A stretch of DNA of 64,000 nt from Halogranum rubrum (GCF_900114455.1 NZ_FOTC01000002.1:343012-407011); one strand, 5' to 3'. Shown: positions 16,487 to 24,893, numbered from the stretch's first letter. Notes: a model not told the origin generated them from the letters alone. Program-made: numbers and translations.

Positions 16487-17764
16487 ATGCAGGACGAATC
16501 CGTCGTCGTGGTCGGTGCTGGACTCGCGGGTCTGGTCACCGCTCGACGTCTCGCGGCCGCCGATATCGACGTGACGGTGTACGAACGCCGGGACGGAGTC
16601 GGGGGACGAGTGCGGACGGAGCGGCGCGGCGGCTACCGCCTCGACCGTGGGTTTCAGGTGCTCTTCACCGCCTACCCGATGGTCAAAGCCGAGTTGGACC
16701 TCGACGCCCTCGACCTTCGGACGTTCAAACCCGGCGCGACCATCGCCCGCCCGGGGAAGCGGTCGGTCCTCTCGGACCCGCTTCGAGACCCCGGTGCCCT
16801 CCTCTCGTCGGTGAAGAACGACGAGGTGTCGACTACCGACAAACTCCGGACGCTCGCGCTTCGTCAGCACGTCACCGGCCAGCGCGAAGACGAGACGTTC
16901 ACCGGTCGGGACCAGAGCATCCGAGACTATCTGAAGGAGTGGGGGTTCTCTCGGCAGTACGTCGAGAACTTCGTCGCCCCCTTCTACGGCGGCATCACGC
17001 TCGACCGGTCGCTGTCGACGTCGAAACACGTCTTCGAGTACACCTTCCGCGCGCTCTCGGAGGGGTCGATTGCCGTGCCCGCCGAGGGAATGCAGGCGAT
17101 TCCCGAGCAACTGGCCGGGAACGCCCGCGAGGCCGGTGCGGAGATTCGACTGAGTGAACCGGTCGAGTCCATCGTCGACGACGGCGACGGCGTGACCGTC
17201 ACGACGGGTTCGGAGACAGTGGCTGCCGACGCCGTCGTCGTCGCTACGGACCCGAAGCGCGCCACGGAACTCACTGAAGTCGAAGCGATTCCGACCGAGG
17301 CCCGTAGCTGTGTGACACAGCACTACCGCCTCCCCGCGGGCGATGCGCCCGACACGGGCAAGCGACTACTGCTCAACGCGGGCGACGAGTCACCGAACAC
17401 CGTCGTCAACATGACCGCCGTCGCTCCCGAGTACGCGCCCGGCGACGTCGACCTGTTGAACGCGACGTTCCTCGGCGAGCAGGTTCTCGACGCCTCCGCG
17501 GAGGAACTCGAACGGCGAACGCGGGAGACGCTGGAGGGGTGGTACCCCGACCAGAGTTTCGACGAACTCGAACGCATCGAGACCCACCGAATCCCCTTCG
17601 CACAGTTCGACCAACCGCCGGGCGTCCACGAGACGCTCCCCGACACCCGCGCGGCGGGTGGCCGCGTCTACCTCGCGGGCGACTACACGCAGTGGTCGTC
17701 GATTCAAGGCGCGATGCGAAGCGGTCGGAACGCCGCCGAAGCCCTCGTCATCGACCTGTTCTGA
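16487..17764 (+). CDS. FAD-dependent oxidoreductase (phytoene desaturase / amine oxidase fold)
   Basis: A 425-residue flavoprotein. A Rossmann dinucleotide motif (VVGAGLAGLVTARRLA) opens the protein, followed by a second conserved GGRVRTE turn. The C-terminal FAD block is VYLAGDYTQWSSIQGAMRSG. This arrangement fits the phytoene desaturase / protoporphyrinogen oxidase / amine oxidase superfamily. Haloarchaea carry several such paralogs besides the carotenoid enzymes, and no carotenoid gene is adjacent, so the substrate is unknown. It is divergent from the M48 protease across 117 bases. Confidence 0.85.
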   Translation: MQDESVVVVGAGLAGLVTARRLAAADIDVTVYERRDGVGGRVRTERRGGYRLDRGFQVLFTAYPMVKAELDLDALDLRTFKPGATIARPGKRSVLSDPLRDPGALLSSVKNDEVSTTDKLRTLALRQHVTGQREDETFTGRDQSIRDYLKEWGFSRQYVENFVAPFYGGITLDRSLSTSKHVFEYTFRALSEGSIAVPAEGMQAIPEQLAGNAREAGAEIRLSEPVESIVDDGDGVTVTTGSETVAADAVVVATDPKRATELTEVEAIPTEARSCVTQHYRLPAGDAPDTGKRLLLNAGDESPNTVVNMTAVAPEYAPGDVDLLNATFLGEQVLDASAEELERRTRETLEGWYPDQSFDELERIETHRIPFAQFDQPPGVHETLPDTRAAGGRVYLAGDYTQWSSIQGAMRSGRNAAEALVIDLF

Positions 17765-17807
17765 CGACGGGTTTAGGGCCGCCAAAAAATCGGAACTACT
17801 TTAGTCA

Positions 17808-17823
17808 TTTAGGCGAGCCTAAA
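17808..17823 (+). promoter_or_regulatory. Iron-box-like palindrome (DtxR/IdeR-type operator)
   Basis: TTTAGGC-GA-GCCTAAA is a perfect inverted repeat with 7-base arms, ending three bases before the ATG of the lipoprotein gene. It contains the TTAGG...CCTAA core shared by DtxR/IdeR-type iron-responsive operators. With a TATA-like TACTTTAG just upstream (about 17796-17803) it would cover the transcription start, so bound regulator would block transcription. Confidence 0.7.
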
Positions 17824-17826
17824 CCC

Positions 17827-19023
17827 ATGAAGCGCGACGACACCACCGCATCGAGCGTCGGTCGCAGAGCATATCTGAAGTACGGTGCACTCCTCGGCGG
17901 CGGGTTACTCGCCGGATGTACCGGCAACGCGTCGGAATCCGGGTCGAACACGACGACGGGAGACGCGGCGTCGACGACTGCGGCGACGACGGAGGCAGAG
18001 ACGGAGACGTCCGAGAGCCAGAGTGAAAGTGGGTCGTACTCCGTCTCGATGGAACCGGTCGGGGAAGTCACCTTCGAGAGCGTCCCCGAGACGTGGGTCG
18101 CCAACAACGGGAGTTGGGCCGACATGGGCATCGCACTCGGTCTGGAACCGCCGAAGGGCGTCTGGCTGACCAATCGCTACCACACGCAGTACTACGACGA
18201 GATAGACGGCGTCTCCGTCGACAAGAGCGACATGGTCTCGCTCTATCAGGACGGCGTCAGCAAGGAACTGTTCTACGAACTCGACGCCGACGTCCACGTC
18301 ATCGACCCCAACTTCCTGCTGAACCGATTCAAAGGCTGGGAACAAGCCGACGTCGACGAGATTGCCGAACAGGTGGGTCCGTTCTTCGGCAACTGCATCT
18401 ACGCCCAGCACTACCCGTGGCACGAGGACTACCGCTACTACACCCTCTACGAAGGCTTCGAGAAACTCGCGCAGGTCTTCCAGCGCACGGACCGCTACGA
18501 GGCGTTTGCGACCCTGCACGAGGAGTTCCAGTCGAACGTCGAGTCGGTCGTCCCTGGCGAGAGTGAGCGCCCGTCCGTCGCCGTCCTGTGGGGCGTCGGC
18601 GACGAACCCGAGGAGTTCTACCCGTACATCGTCGGCGAGGGAACCGGGTTCAAACATCTGACCGACCTCGGCGTGAAGGACGCGCTGGCGAACTCGGACG
18701 TGAAGGACTTCCACGGCAGTCGCGCGGCCATCGACCTCGAAACCGTCCTCGAAGTCGACCCCGAGGTGCTCATGCTCCGCGGATACGAGTCGAAGAGTAG
18801 AGAAGAGTTCCAGAGTACGGTCGTCGAGTCGCTGAAGAACCACGAGACGGCGAGCGCACTGACTGCCGTCGAGAACGGTGACGTCTACCGCGCGGGTGGT
18901 CTGTATCAGGGCCCCATCACGAACCTCGTGTTGACCCAGCGCACCGCGAAACAGCTGTACGGCGTCGAAGAGTCGCTCTACGACGGCAAGCGCGTCGCCG
19001 ACATCGTCGCCGGAGAGTTCTGA
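17827..19023 (+). CDS. Tat-exported substrate-binding lipoprotein, iron/siderophore type
   Basis: A 398-residue periplasmic-binding-protein-like lipoprotein. The N-terminus has a twin-arginine motif (Arg13-Arg14) and a lipobox ending in Cys31 (GLLAGC), then a Ser/Thr/Glu-rich linker to about residue 75. The rest matches class III binding proteins for Fe3+-siderophores or cobalamin: two lobes joined by a long helix, with VDPEVLMLRGY and RAGGLYQGP segments. Aromatic-rich stretches (HYPWHEDYRYY) may form the ligand pocket. The iron-box-like palindrome before the start and the flavoprotein one base downstream support iron uptake. ABC permease and ATPase genes are not adjacent. Confidence 0.85.
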   Translation: MKRDDTTASSVGRRAYLKYGALLGGGLLAGCTGNASESGSNTTTGDAASTTAATTEAETETSESQSESGSYSVSMEPVGEVTFESVPETWVANNGSWADMGIALGLEPPKGVWLTNRYHTQYYDEIDGVSVDKSDMVSLYQDGVSKELFYELDADVHVIDPNFLLNRFKGWEQADVDEIAEQVGPFFGNCIYAQHYPWHEDYRYYTLYEGFEKLAQVFQRTDRYEAFATLHEEFQSNVESVVPGESERPSVAVLWGVGDEPEEFYPYIVGEGTGFKHLTDLGVKDALANSDVKDFHGSRAAIDLETVLEVDPEVLMLRGYESKSREEFQSTVVESLKNHETASALTAVENGDVYRAGGLYQGPITNLVLTQRTAKQLYGVEESLYDGKRVADIVAGEF

Positions 19024-19024
19024 G

Positions 19025-19945
19025 ATGGACTCCGACGGGGTAGACTCGACGCTCGACTACGACGTGGTGGTCGTCGGTGGCGGGCCATCTGGCTGTTCGG
19101 CCGGTGTGTTCACTGCCCGGTACGGACTCGACACCGTCGTCTTCGACCGTGGGAAGGCGGCGCTCAGACGGGCCGCGTACGTCGAGAACTATCTGGGCTT
19201 TCCGGCGGGCGTCGGTATCGAGACGCTCTACGACCTGATGCACGACCACGCCGAGGAGGCCGGATGCGAGTACGTTCCGGACCTCGTGGAGTCGGTCGAG
19301 CGCCGCGAGGCTGAAGGCGAAGAGAGCGGTGGATTCGTCGTCCAAACACAGGAGGGACGAACGGTCTCCACGAGATACGTCGTCGCAGCGTCGTGGTACG
19401 ACGGCGAGTATCTCCGACCGCTCGGCGGCGACGAGATGTTCGAGGAACACAGCCACGGCGACGAAGTCCACGAACACTTCGACCCGGACTACGCGGACGA
19501 CGACGGTCGGACGCCGGTCGACGACCTCTACGTCGTCGCACCGGCCGGTGAACGCAACGCCCAGGCCATCATCGCCGCCGGACAGGGCGCGTACGTCGCT
19601 CGCTGTCTGCTCGAAGACCATCGCCACGAAGAGGGCCTCCCGAGTACGGTCGACAGACACTACGACTGGCTTCGCCCGGACTCGGAGTTCTCCGGCGAGT
19701 GGGGCGACCGCGAGCGGTGGCGTGAGTGGTTCGACGACCAGTTCGACGAGGCCGAGGTGAGCGACGAGCGACTGGCCGAACTTCGCGAGCGCTACATCGA
19801 CCGTGCGTTCGAGACGCGCCTCTCCGACGAGGAGGTCGAAGCGCGCGAGGAGCAGGGTCAGAAGCGACTGCTCGACCACGTCGACGACGACCTGATTCTC
19901 GAACGGGCACGCGAACTAGCGGCCGAACAGCAAGCCGAGTTCTAA
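19025..19945 (+). CDS. Thioredoxin-reductase-related flavoprotein without an NADPH domain
   Basis: A 306-residue protein. Residues 12-45 carry an FAD-binding motif (VVVVGGGPSGCSAGVFTARYG) and YVENYLGFPAGVG resembles thioredoxin reductase. The central NADPH domain of that family, including its second GxGxxG motif and the redox CxxC, is absent: after about residue 125 only an acidic loop (EHSHGDEVHEHFDPDY) precedes the C-terminal FAD segment AQAIIAAGQGAYVARCL. An 80-residue charged helical tail follows. The gene starts one base after the lipoprotein stop, so both lie behind the iron-box-like palindrome. A ferric-siderophore reductase role is inference; electrons would need another donor. Confidence 0.75.
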   Translation: MDSDGVDSTLDYDVVVVGGGPSGCSAGVFTARYGLDTVVFDRGKAALRRAAYVENYLGFPAGVGIETLYDLMHDHAEEAGCEYVPDLVESVERREAEGEESGGFVVQTQEGRTVSTRYVVAASWYDGEYLRPLGGDEMFEEHSHGDEVHEHFDPDYADDDGRTPVDDLYVVAPAGERNAQAIIAAGQGAYVARCLLEDHRHEEGLPSTVDRHYDWLRPDSEFSGEWGDRERWREWFDDQFDEAEVSDERLAELRERYIDRAFETRLSDEEVEAREEQGQKRLLDHVDDDLILERARELAAEQQAEF

Positions 19946-19950
19946 CTCAC

Positions 19951-21042
19951 TCACTCTCGCAAAAACGCGTCGTCGCCGTGTTTCTCGCGGAGTCGTCGAA
20001 GTTCGTCACGCTGTTCTCGCAGGTGCGGTGGCGTCTCGGCGTAGGTGTACTCGAACATGTCGTCGGGGTCGGCCTCTAACTCCTCGATGGTGGCGAGAGC
20101 GTCGGCGACGTGGTCGTGGACCTCTGTCTCTATCGCGTCGGCACGTTCGTCGTCGAGACGCCCCGTCTCTCGCAGGAACGTCTCTAACCGTCGAATCGGG
20201 TCCCACCGTCGCCACTCGTCTATCTCTTCGTCTTCTCGGTAGGCCGTCGGGTCGTCGGCGGTGGTGTGCGCGCCGTAGCGATACTGGACCGCCTCGACGA
20301 GCGTCGGGCGGGGCGTGTCGTCCTCGTCGTTTCGCGCTCTCTCGACTGCGTCTTTCGTGACTTGGTACGTCGCCAGCGGGTCCATCCCGTCGACGCGGAC
20401 ACCCTCGAAGCCGTAGGCCTCGGCCTTCTGTGCGAACGTCGCACTCGCGGTCTGTTGCTCCGTGGGAACGGAGATGGCCCACTGGTTGTTGTGACAGAGA
20501 AAGACGCTCGGGGTGTCGAAGACGCCCGCGAAGTTCAGCCCCTCGTGGAAGTCTCCCTCGCTGGTCGCGCCGTCGCCGAAGTGACAGACGAACGCCTTCG
20601 ACTCGCCTTTCAGTTTCGACGCCCACGCCATCCCCACTGCGTGCGGAATGTGGTCGGCGATGGTGATGTTCAGCGGGAAGACGTGGGCGTCGGCGATGTC
20701 GGCATTTCCTTCCTCGTAGCCGACCCAGTACGGCAGATACTCCTCCAGTGCGTCGCGGACGACGATAGCACCGTGTTCGCGGTACTGGTACAGAATCCAG
20801 TCGTCCTCGGCGAGCGCGTAGGTCGACCCGACCTGCGACCCCTCTTGTCCAGCGAGTGGTGCGTAGGTGCCGATTCTACCCTGTCGCTGGAGGCTGACCG
20901 CCCGCTCGTCGAAGTGTCTCGAACACACCATATCGCGGTACATCCCGACCAGTGCGTCGTCGGACAGCGACGGAACCTCCCGGCCGTCGATACGGTGGCC
21001 GTCGGCGTCGAGTACCCGGACGAGACCGTCGTCCATGTTCAT
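19951..21042 (-). CDS. Thiamine-diphosphate dehydrogenase E1 component, alpha subunit (orphan)
   Basis: A 363-residue E1-alpha subunit of the 2-oxoacid dehydrogenase family. The thiamine diphosphate motif begins GDGATSEGDFHEGLNFAG and ends in HNN, and RDMVCSRHFDERA and YRYGAHTTADDP are the conserved N- and C-terminal blocks. Pyruvate, branched-chain 2-oxoacids or acetoin are possible substrates. Beta subunit, E2 and E3 genes are not adjacent, unlike the usual operon. It is convergent with the flavoprotein gene (5 bases apart) and follows the alcohol dehydrogenase gene on the same strand. Start is ATG 21042, with a second ATG two codons on. Confidence 0.9.
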   Translation of the reverse strand: MNMDDGLVRVLDADGHRIDGREVPSLSDDALVGMYRDMVCSRHFDERAVSLQRQGRIGTYAPLAGQEGSQVGSTYALAEDDWILYQYREHGAIVVRDALEEYLPYWVGYEEGNADIADAHVFPLNITIADHIPHAVGMAWASKLKGESKAFVCHFGDGATSEGDFHEGLNFAGVFDTPSVFLCHNNQWAISVPTEQQTASATFAQKAEAYGFEGVRVDGMDPLATYQVTKDAVERARNDEDDTPRPTLVEAVQYRYGAHTTADDPTAYREDEEIDEWRRWDPIRRLETFLRETGRLDDERADAIETEVHDHVADALATIEELEADPDDMFEYTYAETPPHLREQRDELRRLREKHGDDAFLRE

Positions 21043-21130
21043 TGCTCACAGTCTCACGGCCAGCGTCAAAGTTCCACGTGTCGGAGCAAACTGGAAGTCG
21101 AAGGGTGTGAGCGGTGTGTTTACGGTGTAT

Positions 21131-22171
21131 TTACGGCGTGATGACCGCACGCCCCTCGATTTCGCCGTGTTCCAGTCGCTCGGCGACGGTGTTGATGTCG
21201 TCGAGGTCGTAGCGACTCGTTCGAAGTTCCACGTCGCCGCGGTCGACGAGTGCGACGAGTTCCTGCAGTTCCGGATACTTGCCGACGAGCGTTCCCTTGT
21301 ACGAGAACTCGCCGTCGACGAGCGACTGGGAGGGTTCGTGGACGTGGCCGCCGTAGCCGACGATGTGGTGGTCGCCGCCGGCGGCGACGATGTCGGGCGC
21401 GAGCGCCGTCGTCTCGTCGCGGCCGACGAAGTCGATTACCTGTTGCGCGCCGACGCCGTCGGTGATGGAGTCGATTTCGGCGGCGACGTCCTCCGAAGAC
21501 GGGTCGACGGTGTGGTGTGCGCCGAGTTCCTCGGCCAAGTCGCGAGCCTCCTCTTTGAGGTCGAGGGCGGTGATGGTCGTCGCGCTCATCGCGTCCAGAC
21601 ACTGCAGACCGATATGGCCGAGGCCGCCGACGCCGACGACGACGGCGTGGTCACCCGGGTTGAGTTCTCTCGTCGCCTTCTTCACCGCGTGATAGGCCGT
21701 GATACCCGCGTCGGCGTGCGGGGCGATGTCTGTCGTATCGACGCCGTCGGGGAGTTTGATGACCGAGCGCTCGGCAGTGAGCAGTTCTTCTGCGAACCCG
21801 CCGTCGGTCGTGAGTCCGGGAAAGTCGAGGTTCTCACAGTACATGTCCTCACCGAGTCGACAGGGCCGGCACTTCCCGCAGGTCATCACCGGATGGCAGA
21901 TGACCTTGTCTCCCTCTTCGACGAGCGTCACTTCCTCGCCCGTGTCGACGACGGTACCGGCGTTCTCGTGGCCGAGTGTCATCGGCAGTGTCTGTTCGAC
22001 GTAGTCGGTCCACATTCCCTCGACGATGTGGTTGTCTGTCTGGCACCATCCTGCGCCCTCGACTTCGACGACGACGCCATCCGACCGCGTGATGTCGGGT
22101 CGGTCGACGTCGTCGATGGACAGTGCCTGTGTCATGTCGTCGGTGTACTCGTGGAGTCTCGCAGCGTCCAT
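21131..22171 (-). CDS. Zinc-dependent medium-chain alcohol dehydrogenase
   Basis: A 346-residue NAD(P)-dependent dehydrogenase. Catalytic zinc ligands are Cys43 (GWCQTDNH) and His68-Glu69 (GHENAG). The structural zinc is bound by four cysteines at 98, 101, 104 and 112. The cofactor motif is VGVGGLGHIG. It is divergent from the amidohydrolase-DUF59 pair. In bacterial propane and acetone monooxygenase clusters a related alcohol dehydrogenase lies with those same two partners, so oxidation of a secondary or short-chain alcohol is the leading idea. The substrate is not proven by sequence. Confidence 0.88.
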   Translation of the reverse strand: MDAARLHEYTDDMTQALSIDDVDRPDITRSDGVVVEVEGAGWCQTDNHIVEGMWTDYVEQTLPMTLGHENAGTVVDTGEEVTLVEEGDKVICHPVMTCGKCRPCRLGEDMYCENLDFPGLTTDGGFAEELLTAERSVIKLPDGVDTTDIAPHADAGITAYHAVKKATRELNPGDHAVVVGVGGLGHIGLQCLDAMSATTITALDLKEEARDLAEELGAHHTVDPSSEDVAAEIDSITDGVGAQQVIDFVGRDETTALAPDIVAAGGDHHIVGYGGHVHEPSQSLVDGEFSYKGTLVGKYPELQELVALVDRGDVELRTSRYDLDDINTVAERLEHGEIEGRAVITP

Positions 22172-22196
22172 GGCACGAGACTAGTCAACAATTCTC

Positions 22197-22256
22197 AACT
22201 AAGTAGTTAGGATACAGGAAAGATAATGATGGTTTACGAAAGATAATTATGTATAT
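22197..22256 (+). promoter_or_regulatory. Divergent control region with two 10-base direct repeats
   Basis: In the A/T-rich gap between the alcohol dehydrogenase and amidohydrolase genes, GAAAGATAAT occurs at 22218-22227 and again at 22238-22247, exactly 20 bases apart (two helical turns). AACTA-AG-TAGTT (22197-22208) is a small palindrome. TATGTATA at about 22249-22256 is the likely TATA box for the leaderless amidohydrolase mRNA (ATG 22276). The arrangement suggests an activator binding one face upstream of TATA. Confidence 0.5.
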
Positions 22257-22275
22257 TCTCTAGTACGATAGTGCT

Positions 22276-23337
22276 ATGTACCGCTACAAGGGAGAGGACG
22301 TGTTCGTCGTCGACGGCCACGTCCACCACTGGGACGCCAGCGAGGAGAACATCAAGCACGAGGGTGGCGAGCAGTTCATCCAGTGTTTCTACGACTACCA
22401 CACCGGGTTCACGCCAGAGGACCGGCAGTGGACCATCGACGAGTACCGCACGTACGACACCGACCGGATGGTGTCGGACCTCTTCGGGAGCGGGTACGTC
22501 GACGTCGCCGTCACCCAACCCACACACCTCGACGAGTTCTACGAGGAGGGGTTCAACCGGGTCGACACGAACGCCGAACTCGCCGAGCAGTATCCCGACC
22601 GGTTCGTTGCCAACGGTCGGTTCGACCCGCGTGAGGGCGAGGAAGGGTTGGAGGAACTCGAACGACAGAAAGCGGAGTACGACATCACCGGCGTGAAAGT
22701 CTACACCGCCGAGTGGCGCGGCGACTCGAAGGGGTGGCGACTCGACAGTGAGGAGGCCTTCGAGTATCTCCAGAAGTGCGTCGATTTGGGAATCGAAAAC
22801 ATCCACGCTCACAAGGGGCCGACGATTCGGCCCCTGAACAAGGATGCCTTCGACGTCGCCGACATCGACGACGCCGCGACGTCGTTCCCCGACCTGAACT
22901 TCGTCGTCGAACACATCGGCCTGCCACGTCTCGACGACTTCTGTTGGATTGCGGCCCAAGAGCCGAACGTCTACGGTGGTCTCGCCGTCGCGGCACCGTT
23001 CGCACAGGTCCGACCGAAGAAGTTCGGCGAGATACTGGGCGAACTGCTCTTCTGGTTGGGCGAGGACCGCATCCTCTTCGGGAGTGACTACGCCATCTGG
23101 GAACCGGAGTGGCTCATCGAAGCGGTGATGACCGCCGAACTCACCCCCGAACAGCGCGCGGAGTACGGCGTCGAGTTCGACTTAGAGACGAAGAAGAAGG
23201 TGATGGGCGAGAACGCCGCCGAGTTGTACGACATCGACATTCCGAAGCGTGCCGACACGCTGCAGGACGACGCCATCAGCGAGGAGTTCGGCTTGACCGG
23301 CGGCGACATCGGCCCCGAGGAAGGTGCTGCAGACTGA
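22276..23337 (+). CDS. Amidohydrolase-family protein of the di-iron monooxygenase accessory type
   Basis: A 353-residue TIM-barrel metal-dependent hydrolase (amidohydrolase_2 type). Metal ligands are expected in DGHVHHWD (residues 14-21) and in IHAHKGP and VEHIGLPRLDDF, with the late catalytic Asp in FGSDYAIWEPEW. The pattern, including FYDYHTGFTPED and KVYTAEWRGDSKGW, matches my recollection of the amidohydrolase encoded beside propane/acetone monooxygenases (prm, mim) in actinobacteria, where it helps make active enzyme. Its stop overlaps the next ATG (TGATG). No hydroxylase, reductase or chaperonin gene is present here. Confidence 0.85.
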   Translation: MYRYKGEDVFVVDGHVHHWDASEENIKHEGGEQFIQCFYDYHTGFTPEDRQWTIDEYRTYDTDRMVSDLFGSGYVDVAVTQPTHLDEFYEEGFNRVDTNAELAEQYPDRFVANGRFDPREGEEGLEELERQKAEYDITGVKVYTAEWRGDSKGWRLDSEEAFEYLQKCVDLGIENIHAHKGPTIRPLNKDAFDVADIDDAATSFPDLNFVVEHIGLPRLDDFCWIAAQEPNVYGGLAVAAPFAQVRPKKFGEILGELLFWLGEDRILFGSDYAIWEPEWLIEAVMTAELTPEQRAEYGVEFDLETKKKVMGENAAELYDIDIPKRADTLQDDAISEEFGLTGGDIGPEEGAAD

Positions 23338-24146
23338 TGGCGGGTCCCATCACTCCGACCGCCGTGCGCGAGCGACTCGACCGCGTCACCGACCCGGAAC
23401 TCGACCGCTCTATCGTCGCGTTGGGGTACATCGAGTCGGTCGACGTGGACCTTCCAGAAGTCCGCGTCGAGTTCTGTCTGCCCACGGCGTGGTGTTCACC
23501 GGCCTTCGCGTGGATGATGGCGACCGACGCCCGCCGGGAGGTGGAGACGCTCTCGGGCGTCGAACGCGCCGTCGTCGTCCTCACGGACCACATGCACGAA
23601 GAGGAGATAACCCGCGGCGTCAACGAGGGGATGTCGTTCGAGGCGACGTTCCCCGACGCCGACGGGGACGTGGAGAGCGTTCGGCGTGACCTCGACGAGA
23701 AGGCGCTCCTGTCGCGGCAGTATCACGCGGTGTCGGCGCTGCTCGATGCGGGACTGACTCCCGAACAGGTCGTCGGACTGACGCCAGAGCGATTGAACCT
23801 CGACCACGTCGACGACGCGGCCGCTGGTTCGGCAGTCCGCGCAGACGGTGCGCCCGAGACACCCGAGGCGACGACCGTGTTCGTCCGCGAGGGCACGGTC
23901 GGTATCACCGTCCCGCTCGAATCCACACACTCCTATCTCGCCAAGGCCCGTCCGCTCGGTGTCGTCACGGACGGCTCAGACCCACTCTTTCGGACGCCAG
24001 ACGGCGAGACGCTCACGGCAGAGAACTTCGAACGCGTCTACCACCGCACACGGCTGACGGCGACGAACATGGACGGACAGGGCGGTATCTGTGCGTACCT
24101 CCACGAAGCGCGACAGGGTCGGCGACATCTGGCCGAAGTCGAGTAG
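23337..24146 (+). CDS. DUF59/MIP18-domain metal-sulfur cluster assembly-like protein with C-terminal extension
   Basis: A 269-residue protein. Residues 1-100 form the DUF59 fold (VTDPELDRSIVALGYIESV), with the conserved cysteine in a LPTAWCSP motif and an IEEE/DHMHEEEI region. The remaining 170 residues are an extension not seen in SufT or PaaD, with a repeated helical part (LTPEQVVGLTPERL) and a small beta-rich end. Stand-alone DUF59 proteins mature iron-sulfur or di-iron enzymes. Translation is coupled to the amidohydrolase (overlap of one base). In monooxygenase operons this protein pairs with the same amidohydrolase. Confidence 0.82.
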   Translation: MAGPITPTAVRERLDRVTDPELDRSIVALGYIESVDVDLPEVRVEFCLPTAWCSPAFAWMMATDARREVETLSGVERAVVVLTDHMHEEEITRGVNEGMSFEATFPDADGDVESVRRDLDEKALLSRQYHAVSALLDAGLTPEQVVGLTPERLNLDHVDDAAAGSAVRADGAPETPEATTVFVREGTVGITVPLESTHSYLAKARPLGVVTDGSDPLFRTPDGETLTAENFERVYHRTRLTATNMDGQGGICAYLHEARQGRRHLAEVE

Positions 24147-24200
24147 TCGAGTCGCGTCGAATCGGAAACAGCCGTCTCGTCTCTTCTCACTACTCACTAC

Positions 24201-24893
24201 TCACAACATCTTCCGAAACTCGCCAAGCGGCGGAAACGTCAGTGTCTCGTGGCTGTCGGTGTCGTAGACGACGGGGCAGAACACGTCGACGTCGGTGACG
24301 AAGGGAGACTGAAAGTCGCTCGTCTGCATCGTGTTGACCGGGACGCCGGCGGCGAGACAGTTGAACGCAGGGAGCATCAGCACGTCGGCGTCGCGGTAGG
24401 TACCTTCGCCGAAGAGGAAACAGGGACGCCGTTGGCCCTCGATTTCGATGGCCGGATGGTCGTGGCCGACGACGTACCGTTCGGCGTCCTCGTCGACCGT
24501 TTCGTGGCCGTGACAGACCACGGTCCCGTCGGTGAGTCGGTAGCTCTCGTGGATAGGGCCGTCCCACACCTCCGAGAGCATCGTGTCGTGGTTGCCGGCA
24601 ACGAGGACGAACGTCGCACCCGCGTCGTGACAGCAGTCGGCGAGTTCGTCCAGACTCGCGGTCACGGCGGGCGAGATCTGTGAGAAACTGTGGAGGACGT
24701 CGCCCGCGACGACCACGACGGCGGGTTTGTAGTGGGCGAGTAACCCGTCGAGTCGCTCACGGAGGTCCGCACGTTCGCCGAGCGGAAACTCCACGCCGGA
24801 GACTTCGTCGCGACCGACGTGGAGGTCGGCGACGACGAGCGTCTCTGGGCCGGCGAGAAACACGGCGCGGTCGCGAAACGACAGGTCGTGCAC
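24201..24893 (-). CDS. Calcineurin-like metallophosphoesterase
   Basis: A 230-residue enzyme with all family motifs in order: DLH (residues 23-25), GDVLH, GNHD, CHGHE and GHDHP. These bind two metal ions and cleave phosphoesters. It resembles the small archaeal metallophosphoesterases of the YfcE/ligase-associated type. Translation starts at GTG 24893. This follows directly on an 11-base inverted repeat, whose far arm supplies a TTTACC box about 27 bases away, so the mRNA is probably leaderless. It is divergent from a COG1497 regulator gene. Confidence 0.88.
   Translation of the reverse strand: MHDLSFRDRAVFLAGPETLVVADLHVGRDEVSGVEFPLGERADLRERLDGLLAHYKPAVVVVAGDVLHSFSQISPAVTASLDELADCCHDAGATFVLVAGNHDTMLSEVWDGPIHESYRLTDGTVVCHGHETVDEDAERYVVGHDHPAIEIEGQRRPCFLFGEGTYRDADVLMLPAFNCLAAGVPVNTMQTSDFQSPFVTDVDVFCPVVYDTDSHETLTFPPLGEFRKML

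Noticed and set aside
17786-17791. A6 tract as a terminator for minus-strand genes
   Set aside because: No minus-strand gene ends there; it is simply part of the A/T-rich promoter upstream of the lipoprotein gene.
20867-22210. 447-codon plus-strand frame covering E1-alpha and alcohol dehydrogenase
   Set aside because: Crosses two well-supported minus-strand genes and their intergenic gap; no recognisable domain.
23337-24146. Start of the DUF59 gene further upstream in the same frame (from 23109)
   Set aside because: That would overlap 228 bases of the amidohydrolase; the ATG in TGATG at 23337 gives translational coupling and the expected N-terminus.
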